NCBI RefSeq assembly: GCF_010731695.1
Contig: NZ_AP022586.1
Location: 1,612,001 to 1,676,000, forward strand
From: Mycolicibacterium litorale
GTDB lineage: Bacteria; Actinomycetota; Actinomycetes; Mycobacteriales; Mycobacteriaceae
Length of the DNA: 64,000 nucleotides
Reading direction: 5' to 3'
This document shows positions 17,272 through 26,610 of the stretch, in pieces. Both the position numbers and the translations under genes were made by a program. Positions within the stretch are counted from its first letter, which is position 1. Each line of letters starts with the position of its first letter. The notes beneath the pieces were generated by a model, which saw nothing but the letters and a program-made list of their open reading frames with translations, did no database searches and was not told the DNA's origin.

Positions 17272-18636
17272 TCAGCCGCGATGACCCTGCCAGACGGCGT
17301 CACGATAACCCGTCCGGTGTACCACGTCGGCCCTGCGTCGGTAGACCACCGCGCGGCCCCCCTGGGCGGGAGCGAACACCACGCCACGGTTGTGAGCTCG
17401 TTCGCCGGGTGTGTCGGTCGGCTCGAACCGCAGCTCCCGCAGCAGTGTCCGCAAGATGACGTCCACCTCCATACTCGCGAAGGACGAGCCGAGACAGCGG
17501 AAGATGCCGCCGCCGAATGGCACCCATGCATCCGGCTTCGGCGCGTCACCGAGAAACCGGTTCGGGTCGAACACGTGCTCGTCCCGAAAGCTCTTCTGGT
17601 GAGCCAGGACGATGCTCGGCATCAATGTGCAACCCTTCGGGATGACCCACGGGCCGAGCCGGATTCGCTGCTTGGCTCCGCGGAGGGTGGAATCGACCAC
17701 CGGACGGGTCCGCTGAACTTCCGAGATCGTCGCGAGCCGCAGCTCCGAACCGCCCGCGTCGACCTCGTCGACGAGCCGGCTCAACAGTCTCGGATGCCGG
17801 CGTAACCGCTCGATCACCCAGGCCATGGTCGCCGAGGTGGATTCGTGACCTGCGGCCATCAAGGTCAGCAATTCGTCGGCGATATGCCGGTCCGGCATCG
17901 GACGACCGTCCTCGTAGCGGGCTCGCAACAACACGGCGAGCACGTCGCTACGCTCCGTGATGTCGGGGTCTACTCGCGCGTCGGCGATGAGCGAATCGAC
18001 CACGGCGTCGATGCGACGGCGGTACTCCAAGAATCGCCCCCAAAGGCTCCATCTGCCGAGATCGTGCCGCACCACTGATGGCAACAGGCCGATACGGGAC
18101 AGCAGCGTGACAGTCGGCGGCAGGACCGACCGCAACTCATCGAGTGCATCGCCTTCGGCCCCGAACAGCGCGCGCAGAATGCCGCCGAGCGTGATGCGGA
18201 TCATCGGTTCGAGCGTCGCGAATTCCCGGCCCTCCGGCCAAGTAGCGATCTCTCGCATCACCTCTTCTTCGATGATGTACTCGAAGTTCTTCACACGCTT
18301 GCCGTGAAAGGGCGGAGCGAGGACCCTGCGACGCTCGAGGAATTCACCACCGTCCAGGCCCCAGGTGGACCCGGGGCCGATGGTCTCACCGAAAGTATGG
18401 ACCGGTCGCCCCACCAGATCGCCGCTCGTACTGAACAGGTCCTTGACCAGGTGCGGGTCGCCGACCACCACGGTGGGGCCGAATATCGGTAGGTCGACGG
18501 TGAACTCGCTGCCGTAACGTCGCTGTAGTTGCGCGACCACCCTCTGTCGCGCGGTCAACAGTCCGATGCCCTGGACGGTCTTCGGGAGTCGTGGACCAGC
18601 CGGTAATCTGATCGGCTCCGCCGTGGTCACCGCCAT
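17272..18636 (-). CDS. Cytochrome P450, CYP138-like (copy 1)
   Basis: The 454-residue haem monooxygenase has an I-helix LMAAGHESTSATMAW, the ExxR motif in EVQRTRP, and the cysteine haem-ligand loop FGGGIFRCLG near residue 390. The N-terminal half (PPFHGKRVKNFEYIIEEEVM) is typical of the CYP138 group, as in M. tuberculosis Rv0136. It contains no fused reductase and so needs external redox partners. The ATG has GGGAGG five bases upstream. Its 3' end meets the hydrolase end with a 7-bp gap. A close paralogue lies at 19892-21286 on the other strand; the pair brackets an SDR gene. The substrate is unknown; a lipid is likely from the surroundings. Confidence 0.9.
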   Translation of the reverse strand: MAVTTAEPIRLPAGPRLPKTVQGIGLLTARQRVVAQLQRRYGSEFTVDLPIFGPTVVVGDPHLVKDLFSTSGDLVGRPVHTFGETIGPGSTWGLDGGEFLERRRVLAPPFHGKRVKNFEYIIEEEVMREIATWPEGREFATLEPMIRITLGGILRALFGAEGDALDELRSVLPPTVTLLSRIGLLPSVVRHDLGRWSLWGRFLEYRRRIDAVVDSLIADARVDPDITERSDVLAVLLRARYEDGRPMPDRHIADELLTLMAAGHESTSATMAWVIERLRRHPRLLSRLVDEVDAGGSELRLATISEVQRTRPVVDSTLRGAKQRIRLGPWVIPKGCTLMPSIVLAHQKSFRDEHVFDPNRFLGDAPKPDAWVPFGGGIFRCLGSSFASMEVDVILRTLLRELRFEPTDTPGERAHNRGVVFAPAQGGRAVVYRRRADVVHRTGYRDAVWQGHRG

Positions 18637-18750
18637 CGACGCCTCCCTGCGCCGGTGGTTCGAACATATCGGAGGTGGACGCGTCCAGGGGTGACAATGC
18701 GTACATCATGCCGGGCAGTTGAACTCAAAATCGTGCCATTTCAATATGAT

Positions 18751-19638
18751 TCAGGAGCCAGCGCCGTCCTGAGCAGCGTCTTCGGCGATCGGGGGTGGAG
18801 TGCTGGGCGGATCCACCTGCCGGATGCGGTGGAGCATCACGTTCACGGCCCGCATGGACAGGGACGGAGACAGGCGCTCCAAGTACCACAGCGCCTTCCA
18901 CCATGCGGGCACCACGATGATCGCCTTCCCCCGCAGCACCGATCGAAGGGCGCGATCGGCGAAGACGTCGGGCGAGATCGGCCGCACCGACTCCGCGCGG
19001 CTCAAGAGTTGTTCGTCGCTGACGCCGTCGTTACGCCCATAGTGGCCGCCGGTCAGAATCGGAGTTCGCACCACGCCCGGACACAGCACGGAGACCTGCA
19101 CCCCGTGTCGCTTGGCTTCCACGCGTAGTGTTTTCGAGATCGCGACCACGGCATGCTTGGTGGCGGCGTAGCTGGCCTGGCCGACGGTCGTGACCAGGCC
19201 GGCCAACGACGCGGTGTTAACGATGTGTCCGGAGTGCTGCCCGATCATGATGGGGTACACGGCCTGGATGCCGTGCACCACACCCAGCAGGTTCACGTCG
19301 ATCACGTCGTACCAGTCGTCGAGCGCGTACGAGTCGACCTCACCGCCGACCCCGATACCGGCGTTGTTGAACAGGTAATCGATCCGCCCGGATCGCCGAA
19401 CCGCTTCGGTCACGGCACGTTCGAAGGACGGGTAACTCCGGGCGTCCAGCTCGATCGCGTGCGCCTTGCCCGCGCTGCCGTTGTTGAGGCGGTCGGCCAA
19501 CTCCTCGGCCGGGCCGATCTGACGATCAGCGATCCAGACTTCGGCGCCCTGGTCGGCCATCCTCGTTGCCAGCGCGGCACCGATGCCCGAAGCGCCACCG
19601 GTGACGAACGCACACTTCCCCGACACATTCGAGGCCAT
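18751..19638 (-). CDS. Short-chain dehydrogenase/reductase
   Basis: The classical SDR of about 295 residues has the cofactor loop TGGASGIG, NNAG, the catalytic Ser in VNTASLAG and YAATK as the YxxxK motif. An acidic residue after the second strand (WIADRQ) suggests preference for NAD(H). It has a C-terminal extension of about 40 residues with a hydrophobic, Trp-rich stretch (VVPAWWKALWYLERL), seen in membrane-associated SDRs acting on lipids. ATG 19638 is listed, and a GTG two codons upstream is equally possible, because the GGAGGAG element lies far upstream of both. It reads in the same direction as the copy 1 P450, 114 bp upstream of it, so the two may be co-transcribed. Confidence 0.87.
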   Translation of the reverse strand: MASNVSGKCAFVTGGASGIGAALATRMADQGAEVWIADRQIGPAEELADRLNNGSAGKAHAIELDARSYPSFERAVTEAVRRSGRIDYLFNNAGIGVGGEVDSYALDDWYDVIDVNLLGVVHGIQAVYPIMIGQHSGHIVNTASLAGLVTTVGQASYAATKHAVVAISKTLRVEAKRHGVQVSVLCPGVVRTPILTGGHYGRNDGVSDEQLLSRAESVRPISPDVFADRALRSVLRGKAIIVVPAWWKALWYLERLSPSLSMRAVNVMLHRIRQVDPPSTPPPIAEDAAQDGAGS

Positions 19639-19891
19639 GGCCACGAGGATAACGGCGTAACTCCTCCAGGAGAAGACGTGGCCGGGGTCCCGGACCGTGA
19701 TCCGTGCGTTGTCTCAAATCCGTTGCCTCGCAACTGATGATCGATCTTGATGCGTTGTCGTGTTTCACGAATCGTTGCGCTGAGAAGGACTGCGCGTCCG
19801 AGCCGAGGTGGAGTCGATTGTTGGCGCCAAACGACTTCCAGGGCGCCCCACGCTCGGATACCTTGGGATGACGGCATGGAAGGGTCACGCC

Positions 19892-21286
19892 ATGGGATCA
19901 GCGACAACCGAGCCGGATCTGCTACCACCCGGACCGAGGGCGCCGAAAATCGTCCAGGGCCTGGCGTTCCTGGCCGCGCGACGCCCGGTCATGGCCGCTC
20001 TGGGCAAGCGGTTCGGTGGTGCCTTCACGCTCGATCTCCCCGTGCTCGGGCACACGGTGATGGTCAGCGACCCCGAACTCGTCAAAGACCTGTTCAGCAC
20101 CAGCAGAGACCTGGTGGGTAGGGCTCGCCCCAATCTGGGCGAGATCCTCGGGCCCGGGTCCATGTTCAACCTCGACGGCGACGAACTGTTCGAGCGCCGC
20201 AGACTGCTGGCACCTCCTTTCCACGGCAAGCGCGTCGGCAACTACGACAGGATCATCGAGGACGAGGTGATGCGCGAGATCGCGCACTGGCCCGAAGGCC
20301 GCGAGTTCGAGACCCTCGAATCGATGATGCGGATCACCCTCAACGCGATCTTGCGCGCCGTGTTCGGTGCGGAGGGACCAGCACTCGACGAGTTGCGTCG
20401 CCTGCTGCCCCCCGCGGTCCGGCTGGGCGCCCGCATCGGCCTGCTACCGGAGGCGGTGCGGCGTGATTACGGCCCGTGGAGCCCGGGCGGGAGGTTCCGC
20501 GAACACCGCAGGCGGATCGACGCCGTCATCGAGTCACTGATCGCCGAGGCGCGCGCCGACCCCGGCTTCGCGGACCGCACCGACGTCCTCGCGCTGCTGC
20601 TGCAGGCGCGCTACGAGGACGGCGAACCGATGTCCGATGCGCACATCGCCGACGAGTTGCTCACCTTGCTCACCGCGGGGCACGAGACGACGTCGACGGC
20701 CTTGGCGTGGGCGGTCGAGCGGTTGCGCCGGTATCCCGCGTTGCTGTCCCGGCTGACCGCTGAGGTGGACGCCGGCGGGTCCGAACTGCGACAGGCGACG
20801 ATCTGGGAGGTGTTACGGACGCGGCCGGTACTCGACGGCGCACTGCGCCGCACGAAGACCCGAATCCGCCTGGGGGACTGGGTTATTCCCGAGGGATACA
20901 CCATCATGGCCAGCGTCCAGCTCGCCCACTCGGCAGAGGCGAGCTTTCCGGATGCGGCGTCGTTCGACCCGGACCGGTTCGTCGGCGCCGCCCCGAAGCC
21001 GGTCACCTGGATTCCGTTCGGCGGTGGCATCAACCGCTGTATCGGCGCCGCATTCGCCAACATGGAGATGGACGTCACCCTGCGCACACTTCTGCGGGAA
21101 CTCCGTTTCGTCCCGACGGACGCTCCCGGTGAACGGGCCAGCAATCGAGGCGTGGCCTTCGCGCCGGCACGGGGCGCCCGGGCCGTGGTGTACCGGCGAA
21201 CCGCGGGCACGTTCGATGCCGGTGACGCGGCGGCGTCGAGGGAGCGTGCCGGTCATCGAGTTCCGTCCGGCGGATCGAAGCGATAA
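19892..21286 (+). CDS. Cytochrome P450, CYP138-like (copy 2)
   Basis: The 464-residue P450 has the I-helix motif LLTAGHETTSTALAW, ExxR in EVLRTRP and the haem loop FGGGINRCIG. It closely resembles the copy 1 P450 (shared PPFHGKRV, EVMREI, WPEGREFETLE-type blocks) and the CYP138 family, so the pair looks like a local duplication. ATG 19892 is chosen over upstream ATGs (19808, 19868) because GGAAGGG lies seven bases before it and the family N-terminus LPPGPRAPKIVQGL follows. The gene diverges from the SDR across a 253-bp gap. Its 3' end overlaps the convergent methyltransferase gene by 34 bp, an unusually large overlap. Confidence 0.9.
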   Translation: MGSATTEPDLLPPGPRAPKIVQGLAFLAARRPVMAALGKRFGGAFTLDLPVLGHTVMVSDPELVKDLFSTSRDLVGRARPNLGEILGPGSMFNLDGDELFERRRLLAPPFHGKRVGNYDRIIEDEVMREIAHWPEGREFETLESMMRITLNAILRAVFGAEGPALDELRRLLPPAVRLGARIGLLPEAVRRDYGPWSPGGRFREHRRRIDAVIESLIAEARADPGFADRTDVLALLLQARYEDGEPMSDAHIADELLTLLTAGHETTSTALAWAVERLRRYPALLSRLTAEVDAGGSELRQATIWEVLRTRPVLDGALRRTKTRIRLGDWVIPEGYTIMASVQLAHSAEASFPDAASFDPDRFVGAAPKPVTWIPFGGGINRCIGAAFANMEMDVTLRTLLRELRFVPTDAPGERASNRGVAFAPARGARAVVYRRTAGTFDAGDAAASRERAGHRVPSGGSKR

Positions 21287-22104
21287 CAGAGCACCCGCGC
21301 TTTGCTCGCCACCGCCGGCACGCGGGCGCCCAACCGGCTACCGATCCGCAGCAGGGGCGGGAACAACGCCACCTCCGGTTGCCGCATGGCGCTGCTCTCC
21401 TCGACGAGTCGCATTCTCGCGCCCCAGGTCTCGGGGTGGTGCGCATCGCGAAAGCCCCGAAACTCCCACTGGCCGTACATCGTGCGGAACATCGGCTTCC
21501 TCGCCATGATGAGCTTGGCCAAGCGGTTCAGCCGGCTGACCGTGCCGTAGTCGTTGAACGCGATCATGCCGAGCCGGAAGTGTTCGGTGATGCGGCCGGC
21601 GGTCGCGGCGACGACCGCGTCGGGAAGGAAAGGGAACAGACCGTCGGCGACGACGATCGCCGGCCGGTCAGCGGGCATCACGCGGAGCCAGTCCGTCTCC
21701 GCCACCGAGGCGGCCAGCGAGTGAGACCGATAGCGGTGGGGCAGCACGCCATCGCGCAGCGCGGTCATCTCCGGCAGGTCGACGCTGAACCAGTCGACGC
21801 TCGGCGGGGGATCGACGCGGAAGACGCCGGTACTGAGTCCCGCGCCAAGGTCGACCACCACGGCATCGGGCTGCTCTGTGACGAAGCGCCGGATCATGTC
21901 GTCGAGCATCCGGGCCCGCAGCGCCACCAGACACACGACGCTGGGGGTCACCCCCAGGCCGGCGAAGTCGAAGTCGATCCCGGCGACCACCTCGTCGGCG
22001 AGGGTGTCACCGAGAATCGAACGCGGCGAACGGCTGTCGAGCGCCCGGGCGTACGCCGTGGCCAGCGCTGTCTGCTGGACGGGGCTCAACGCGCCGGCAT
22101 CCAT
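21253..22104 (-). CDS. LCMT-family SAM-dependent methyltransferase (second copy)
   Basis: The 283-residue protein is in the same leucine-carboxymethyltransferase-like family as the gene at 8854. Motif I reads VVDLGAGLSTGVFRVD and the post-I acidic strand is VDWFSVDLPEM. In the first copy the corresponding loop is HLGCGLDSRVFRVD. ATG 22104 is preceded by AGGGAGGGAC; upstream codons in frame are disregarded. It is the rightmost gene of the tailoring island and is followed directly by the conserved Rv1836c-like block. Two members of one methyltransferase family in a single PDIM-linked region suggest two O-methylation steps or one divergent duplicate. The substrate is not evident. Confidence 0.85.
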   Translation of the reverse strand: MDAGALSPVQQTALATAYARALDSRSPRSILGDTLADEVVAGIDFDFAGLGVTPSVVCLVALRARMLDDMIRRFVTEQPDAVVVDLGAGLSTGVFRVDPPPSVDWFSVDLPEMTALRDGVLPHRYRSHSLAASVAETDWLRVMPADRPAIVVADGLFPFLPDAVVAATAGRITEHFRLGMIAFNDYGTVSRLNRLAKLIMARKPMFRTMYGQWEFRGFRDAHHPETWGARMRLVEESSAMRQPEVALFPPLLRIGSRLGARVPAVASKARVLCYRFDPPDGTR

Positions 22105-22189
22105 GTCCCTCCCTGGGCGGCCTATGCGACGAGTCTGCACCAGGTCGCCCAAGATCACGGTGGAACGCCGTGGGGAAGCCGCTCACACC

Positions 22190-24262
22190 TCAGCGCAGCA
22201 TCGCGGTGATCGCCGCGGTCAATTCGGGCGAATCGGAGGTGGCCAGGTTCTGGTACTGGCCGCCGGTCGTCCGGGCGACCGACTCCCACGTCCCGCGGTC
22301 GGCGTCGTCGCCGAAGTCCACGACGTTGACCGCGACCGGGCGGGCCGGATCGAACGCGTCGCGGATGAACGCCTCGAGGCCAGGACCGTCGAGCGTCCGG
22401 TCGGTGTGCGGCCCCTGGGTGATCACCAGGACCGAGTTCGGCTGGCCGGCGCGGAACTTCGCGAGCGCGTCGTTGTAGACCAGCCGCAGCGTGGTGAACG
22501 ACACCGCGCCACCGGAGGTGGACGACAGTGAATCGAGCGTCGTGGTCAGCGCGGCCGACCGCGGTTGACCATCGACCGGCTCGGACAGCGGTCCGGTGGA
22601 GACCTGTGAGGATCCGGAAGCGCCGTCGAACGTCCACAGGCCGAGCGCCGTGGTCGGCGGCAGCGCCTGCACCCGCGGGATCAGCGCGTTGACGACATTG
22701 CCCATGCGGGTGTTGGCGCCCTCCGTCGCGGGCATCGACAGATCGAGCATGATCGTCGTCGTGCTGGCCTGCGCCGGCGAGGTCAGGGCGTCGGCCAGCT
22801 TCACCCGCGCCGCATCGTCACCGACCGACAGCGGCGCGCCGAGCGCCGGGAAGTCGGTGACGTCGCTGCGCGGCGGGGTGCCGCCCGGCGTACGGAACCC
22901 GGCCTTGCTCAGCTCGGCGAGGCGGTCGGGCTCGCGCATGAACCGGGCGAACTGGCTGGCCGCGGTGACCTGTTCGCGTTCGAGCCAGTCGCCGGACAGC
23001 AGCACCGTGGGGTAGTCGGCGGTCGCCACCGGACCCGGCGGCAACCACGAGGTGAGGGTCTGCCTGGCGTTGGGCAGCGCCGCGGCACGGGCCACCACCT
23101 GCTGTTCGGTGGTGGCGACGGCGTGTACCGATGCCCTGGCCGCGTCACCCTGCAGCAGCGCCGACATGGCGGCGTCCGCGGTGTCCCCGGGCAGTTCGGG
23201 AGCGCCGGCGGCCAGCGTGTTGATCGCGGCAATCCCGTCGGTGGCCGGGGCGCCGTCGGGTGCCGTGGCCGCGGCGACGGCTTCGGCCGCCAGATACGAC
23301 GCGTCGGCGTTGCCGCTGCGCGGCAGGGCGAGCTTCAGTGCGCCCCAGCCGGGCAGGCCGAGGCCGTCCAGTGCTGCCGGGTTGGTCTGCAGACCGGGCA
23401 GCGTGCCCCAGTTCTGCTGCGCCAAAGCCGGTTTGAGCTCGGGCCGAACTGCGAGCACGACCGGTGAGCTGACGAGTGTGCGGGCGTCGCTGACGGTCTT
23501 CTGGTCCGTCGCCGCCTCGAGCCTGGCCGCCGAGACACCGCTCGCCGGAATCCACAGTGCCGGGCGTTCGCCGAGGTCTGCCGGCCAGTTGTCCTTGAAG
23601 CCGGTGATCACCTGCTGCGAACCGGCCGGTTTGACCCCGACCTTGACACACCGGTCGCCGACGGGGGCGGCGTTCTCGTTGTACTGGTCGGCCAGTCCGC
23701 GAATGGTGTCGGCGATCGACGGGTCGGCCAGCACGGCGACGTCGAGGTTGCCGTCGACGCAGCGCGCCGAAGCCGCATCGCTGCGATCGGACAGCGCGTC
23801 GCCGAAGAAGCGCCACAGGATCACGCCGCCGACCACCACGACCACCGTGACGAGCGCGGCGATGACACCGAGGCTGATGCCGCGCCGTCCCGGCGTCACC
23901 GCCCGATGGCTGCCGGTCCATTCGCCGCCGTCCCATCCGGCGCCGTGCGCGGGCCCGGCCGGCCCGGTCGGTGGCGGAGGACCGGCGGCAGTCCGACCGT
24001 CGTCCCGGGCGTCCACGTCGGCCGGGTGATCGTCGGCGTAGTCGTCATCGGGGTGGTCGTCGGCGGGATAGCCGTAGCCGCCGGCGTAGTGGACGTCAGT
24101 GTGGTCGTCCTCGTAGTCGTCCGGACGCACCACGGGGAACTCACCGCTGTGCCGTCCGGACGGCCCGAAACCGGAACCGTAGCCGCCGTCGTCGATCCCG
24201 TCGTTCGGGACACCGGTCTCGTCGTCGGAGTCCTCGGGATCGGGAATGCTGTGCCTACCCAC
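22190..24262 (-). CDS. Membrane-anchored VWA-domain protein with a binding-protein-like region (Rv1836c-like)
   Basis: The 690-residue protein begins with an acidic, Asp/Gly/Tyr-rich cytoplasmic segment of about 120 residues. A single membrane helix follows (ISLGVIAALVTVVVVVGGVI, near 150-170). The outer part first resembles an extracellular solute-binding domain (LDVAVLADPSIADTIRGLAD), then ends in a von Willebrand A domain (about 510-690). Its metal site reads DLSMP, a degenerate MIDAS. This is the layout and genomic position of M. tuberculosis Rv1836c, next to glcB. Its role is unknown; a structural or adhesion-type function at the cell envelope is possible. The gene lies 96 bp downstream of glcB on the same strand and marks the left end of the block collinear with Rv1836c-Rv1860. 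Confidence 0.85.
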   Translation of the reverse strand: MGRHSIPDPEDSDDETGVPNDGIDDGGYGSGFGPSGRHSGEFPVVRPDDYEDDHTDVHYAGGYGYPADDHPDDDYADDHPADVDARDDGRTAAGPPPPTGPAGPAHGAGWDGGEWTGSHRAVTPGRRGISLGVIAALVTVVVVVGGVILWRFFGDALSDRSDAASARCVDGNLDVAVLADPSIADTIRGLADQYNENAAPVGDRCVKVGVKPAGSQQVITGFKDNWPADLGERPALWIPASGVSAARLEAATDQKTVSDARTLVSSPVVLAVRPELKPALAQQNWGTLPGLQTNPAALDGLGLPGWGALKLALPRSGNADASYLAAEAVAAATAPDGAPATDGIAAINTLAAGAPELPGDTADAAMSALLQGDAARASVHAVATTEQQVVARAAALPNARQTLTSWLPPGPVATADYPTVLLSGDWLEREQVTAASQFARFMREPDRLAELSKAGFRTPGGTPPRSDVTDFPALGAPLSVGDDAARVKLADALTSPAQASTTTIMLDLSMPATEGANTRMGNVVNALIPRVQALPPTTALGLWTFDGASGSSQVSTGPLSEPVDGQPRSAALTTTLDSLSSTSGGAVSFTTLRLVYNDALAKFRAGQPNSVLVITQGPHTDRTLDGPGLEAFIRDAFDPARPVAVNVVDFGDDADRGTWESVARTTGGQYQNLATSDSPELTAAITAMLR

Positions 24263-24358
24263 TCAGGCCCCCGTACTCGCGTCGTCGCTCGTTCATCGCT
24301 GGGTCATCGCCGTTCGCCATCCGCGCCCCGGGCAGTCTAGTCGCCCGCCGGCGCGATC

Positions 24359-26551
24359 TCAGGCGCCGGCAACGCTGGCTTTGTACTCGCGTCGGCGCCG
24401 GTGCAGGATCGGCTCGGTGTACCCGTTCGGCTGGGCCGCACCGGCCAGGATGAGCTCTTGGGCCGCCTGGAAGGCGATGCTGGAATCCGGGTCGGTCGCC
24501 ATCGGCTTGAAGTCGGGGTCCTTGGCGTTCTGTTCGTCGACCACCGCGGCCATCCGGCGCAGGCTGGTCTTGACGTCGTCGGAGGTGATGACCCCGTGGC
24601 GCAGCCAGTTGGCGAGCAGCTGACTGGAGATCCGCAGCGTGGCGCGGTCCTCCATCAGCGCGACGTCGTGGATGTCGGGCACCTTCGAGCAGCCGACGCC
24701 GGCGTCGATCCACCGCACCACGTAACCCAGGATCGACTGGCAGTTGTTGTCGACCTCCTCGCGGATCTCCTCGGGCGCCCACGCCAGCTCCTTGGCCAGC
24801 GGGATCGTGAGCAGATCGTCGATGCCGGCACGCGTCTTGCCCGTCAGCTCCCGGTGCACCTCGTACACGTCCACCTGGTGGTAGTGCATCGCGTGCAGCG
24901 TGGCCGCGGTCGGCGACGGCACCCACGCGGTGGTGGCGCCCGCCTTGGGCTGGCCGATCTTCTGCTCGACCATGTCGGCCATCAGATCGGTCATCGCCCA
25001 CATGCCCTTGCCGATCTGAGCTTTCCCGGAGAATCCGGTGGCCAGACCGACGTCGACGTTCTGGTCCTCGTAGGCCTTGATCCACGGAGTGCTCTTCATC
25101 GCGCCCTTGCGGATCATCGGGCCGGCCTCCATCGACGTGTGGATCTCGTCGCCGGTGCGGTCCAGGAAGCCGGTGTTGATGAACACCACGCGGTCGGCGG
25201 CGGCCTTGATGCAGGCCTTGAGGTTCAGCGTGGTCCGCCGCTCCTCGTCCATGATCCCGACCTTGAGCGTGTTCTGCGGCAGTCCGAGGACGTCCTCGAC
25301 GCGGCTGAACAGGTCGACGGTGAACGCCACCTCGTCGGGGCCGTGCATCTTGGGCTTCACGATGTAGACCGAGCCGGTGCGGCTGTTGCGCAGCGGACCG
25401 TTCTTGTCGCTCTCCTTGAGCCCGTGGGTGGCGATCAAGCCGGTGAACAGCGCGTCCTGGATGCCTTCGAAGACCTCGTTGCCGTCGGCATCGGTGATGG
25501 CGTCGTTGGTCATCAGGTGTCCGACGTTCCGCACGAACAGCAGGCTGCGGCCCGGCAGCGTCAGCTCGCCGCCGTCCGGCCGTGTGTAGGTGCGATCCTG
25601 GTTGAGCACGCGGGTGAAGGTCTTACCGCCCTTGGCGACCTCCTCGCTCAGATCACCGCGGTTGAGGCCCAGCCAGTTGCGGTAGCCCAGCACCTTGTCC
25701 TCGGCGTCGACCGCGGCCACCGAATCCTCGAAATCCATGATCGTGGTGACGGCGGACTCCAGCACGACGTCCTTGATGCCGGCCTGGTCGGTGGAGCCGA
25801 CGGGGGAGTCGGGATCGATGAGGATCTCGATGTGCAGACCGTTGTTGCGCAACAGGATCGACCACTGCGGCGAGCCGAGTTCGCCGGTGTAGCCGACGAA
25901 CTGCTCGGGAGCCGCCAGCCCCGTCGCCAGCCCGTCGCCGTACTCGACGAGCAGCTGGCCGTCGTCGATCCTGAGTCCCGTCGCGTCACGCCACTGACCG
26001 GATGCCAACGGCGCAGCGCCGTCGAGGAATTCGCGGGCGTAGGCGATCACCTTGTCGCCGCGGATCTTGTTGTAGCCCGACCCCTTCTCGGCGCCGTCGT
26101 CCTCACTGATCACGTCGGTGCCGTAGAGCGCGTCGTAGAGCGAGCCCCACCGGGCGTTGGCGGCGTTGAGCGCGAACCGCGCGTTGAGGATCGGCACCAC
26201 CAGCTGCGGGCCTGCGGTCGCGGTGATCTCGTCGTCGACGTCGGTCGTGGTGATCGTGAAGTCACCGGGATCCGGCTGCAGGTAACCGATGTCGACGAGG
26301 AACTGCTTGTACTCGTCGGCGTCGTGCGGCCCGATGGCGCGCTGGCGGTGCCACTTGTCGAGCTGCGCCTGGAGTTCGTCGCGGCGCGCCAGGAGTTCCT
26401 GGTTGCGCGGTGTGAGGTCGGCGACGACCTTGTCCACGCCCGACCAGAAGCTGTCCGGGTCGAGGTCGGTGCCGGGCAGCGCCTCGTTGGTGATGAAGTC
26501 GTAGAGCACCCGGGCCACGCGCAGGTTGCCCACCGTCACGCGATCAGTCAT
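24359..26551 (-). CDS. glcB: Malate synthase G
   Basis: The 730-residue enzyme condenses glyoxylate with acetyl-CoA to malate in the glyoxylate shunt. It is the monomeric G isoform and close in length to M. tuberculosis GlcB (741 aa). Recognisable regions are the N-terminal [13 protein letters not shown], the active-site stretch [23 protein letters not shown] and the late block [24 protein letters not shown] 26551 gives [11 protein letters not shown], which parallels the known N-terminus, and follows AGGAGGA. An ATG-rich extension to 26593 is unlikely. A long open frame on the opposite strand is only the antisense shadow of this GC-rich gene. Confidence 0.97.
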   Translation of the reverse strand: MTDRVTVGNLRVARVLYDFITNEALPGTDLDPDSFWSGVDKVVADLTPRNQELLARRDELQAQLDKWHRQRAIGPHDADEYKQFLVDIGYLQPDPGDFTITTTDVDDEITATAGPQLVVPILNARFALNAANARWGSLYDALYGTDVISEDDGAEKGSGYNKIRGDKVIAYAREFLDGAAPLASGQWRDATGLRIDDGQLLVEYGDGLATGLAAPEQFVGYTGELGSPQWSILLRNNGLHIEILIDPDSPVGSTDQAGIKDVVLESAVTTIMDFEDSVAAVDAEDKVLGYRNWLGLNRGDLSEEVAKGGKTFTRVLNQDRTYTRPDGGELTLPGRSLLFVRNVGHLMTNDAITDADGNEVFEGIQDALFTGLIATHGLKESDKNGPLRNSRTGSVYIVKPKMHGPDEVAFTVDLFSRVEDVLGLPQNTLKVGIMDEERRTTLNLKACIKAAADRVVFINTGFLDRTGDEIHTSMEAGPMIRKGAMKSTPWIKAYEDQNVDVGLATGFSGKAQIGKGMWAMTDLMADMVEQKIGQPKAGATTAWVPSPTAATLHAMHYHQVDVYEVHRELTGKTRAGIDDLLTIPLAKELAWAPEEIREEVDNNCQSILGYVVRWIDAGVGCSKVPDIHDVALMEDRATLRISSQLLANWLRHGVITSDDVKTSLRRMAAVVDEQNAKDPDFKPMATDPDSSIAFQAAQELILAGAAQPNGYTEPILHRRRREYKASVAGA

Positions 26552-26610
26552 CGTCATTCCTCCTCGGCCGTGATTCCGCGCGCCATCCGGCACGCCGCCG
26601 TCGATCCAGC

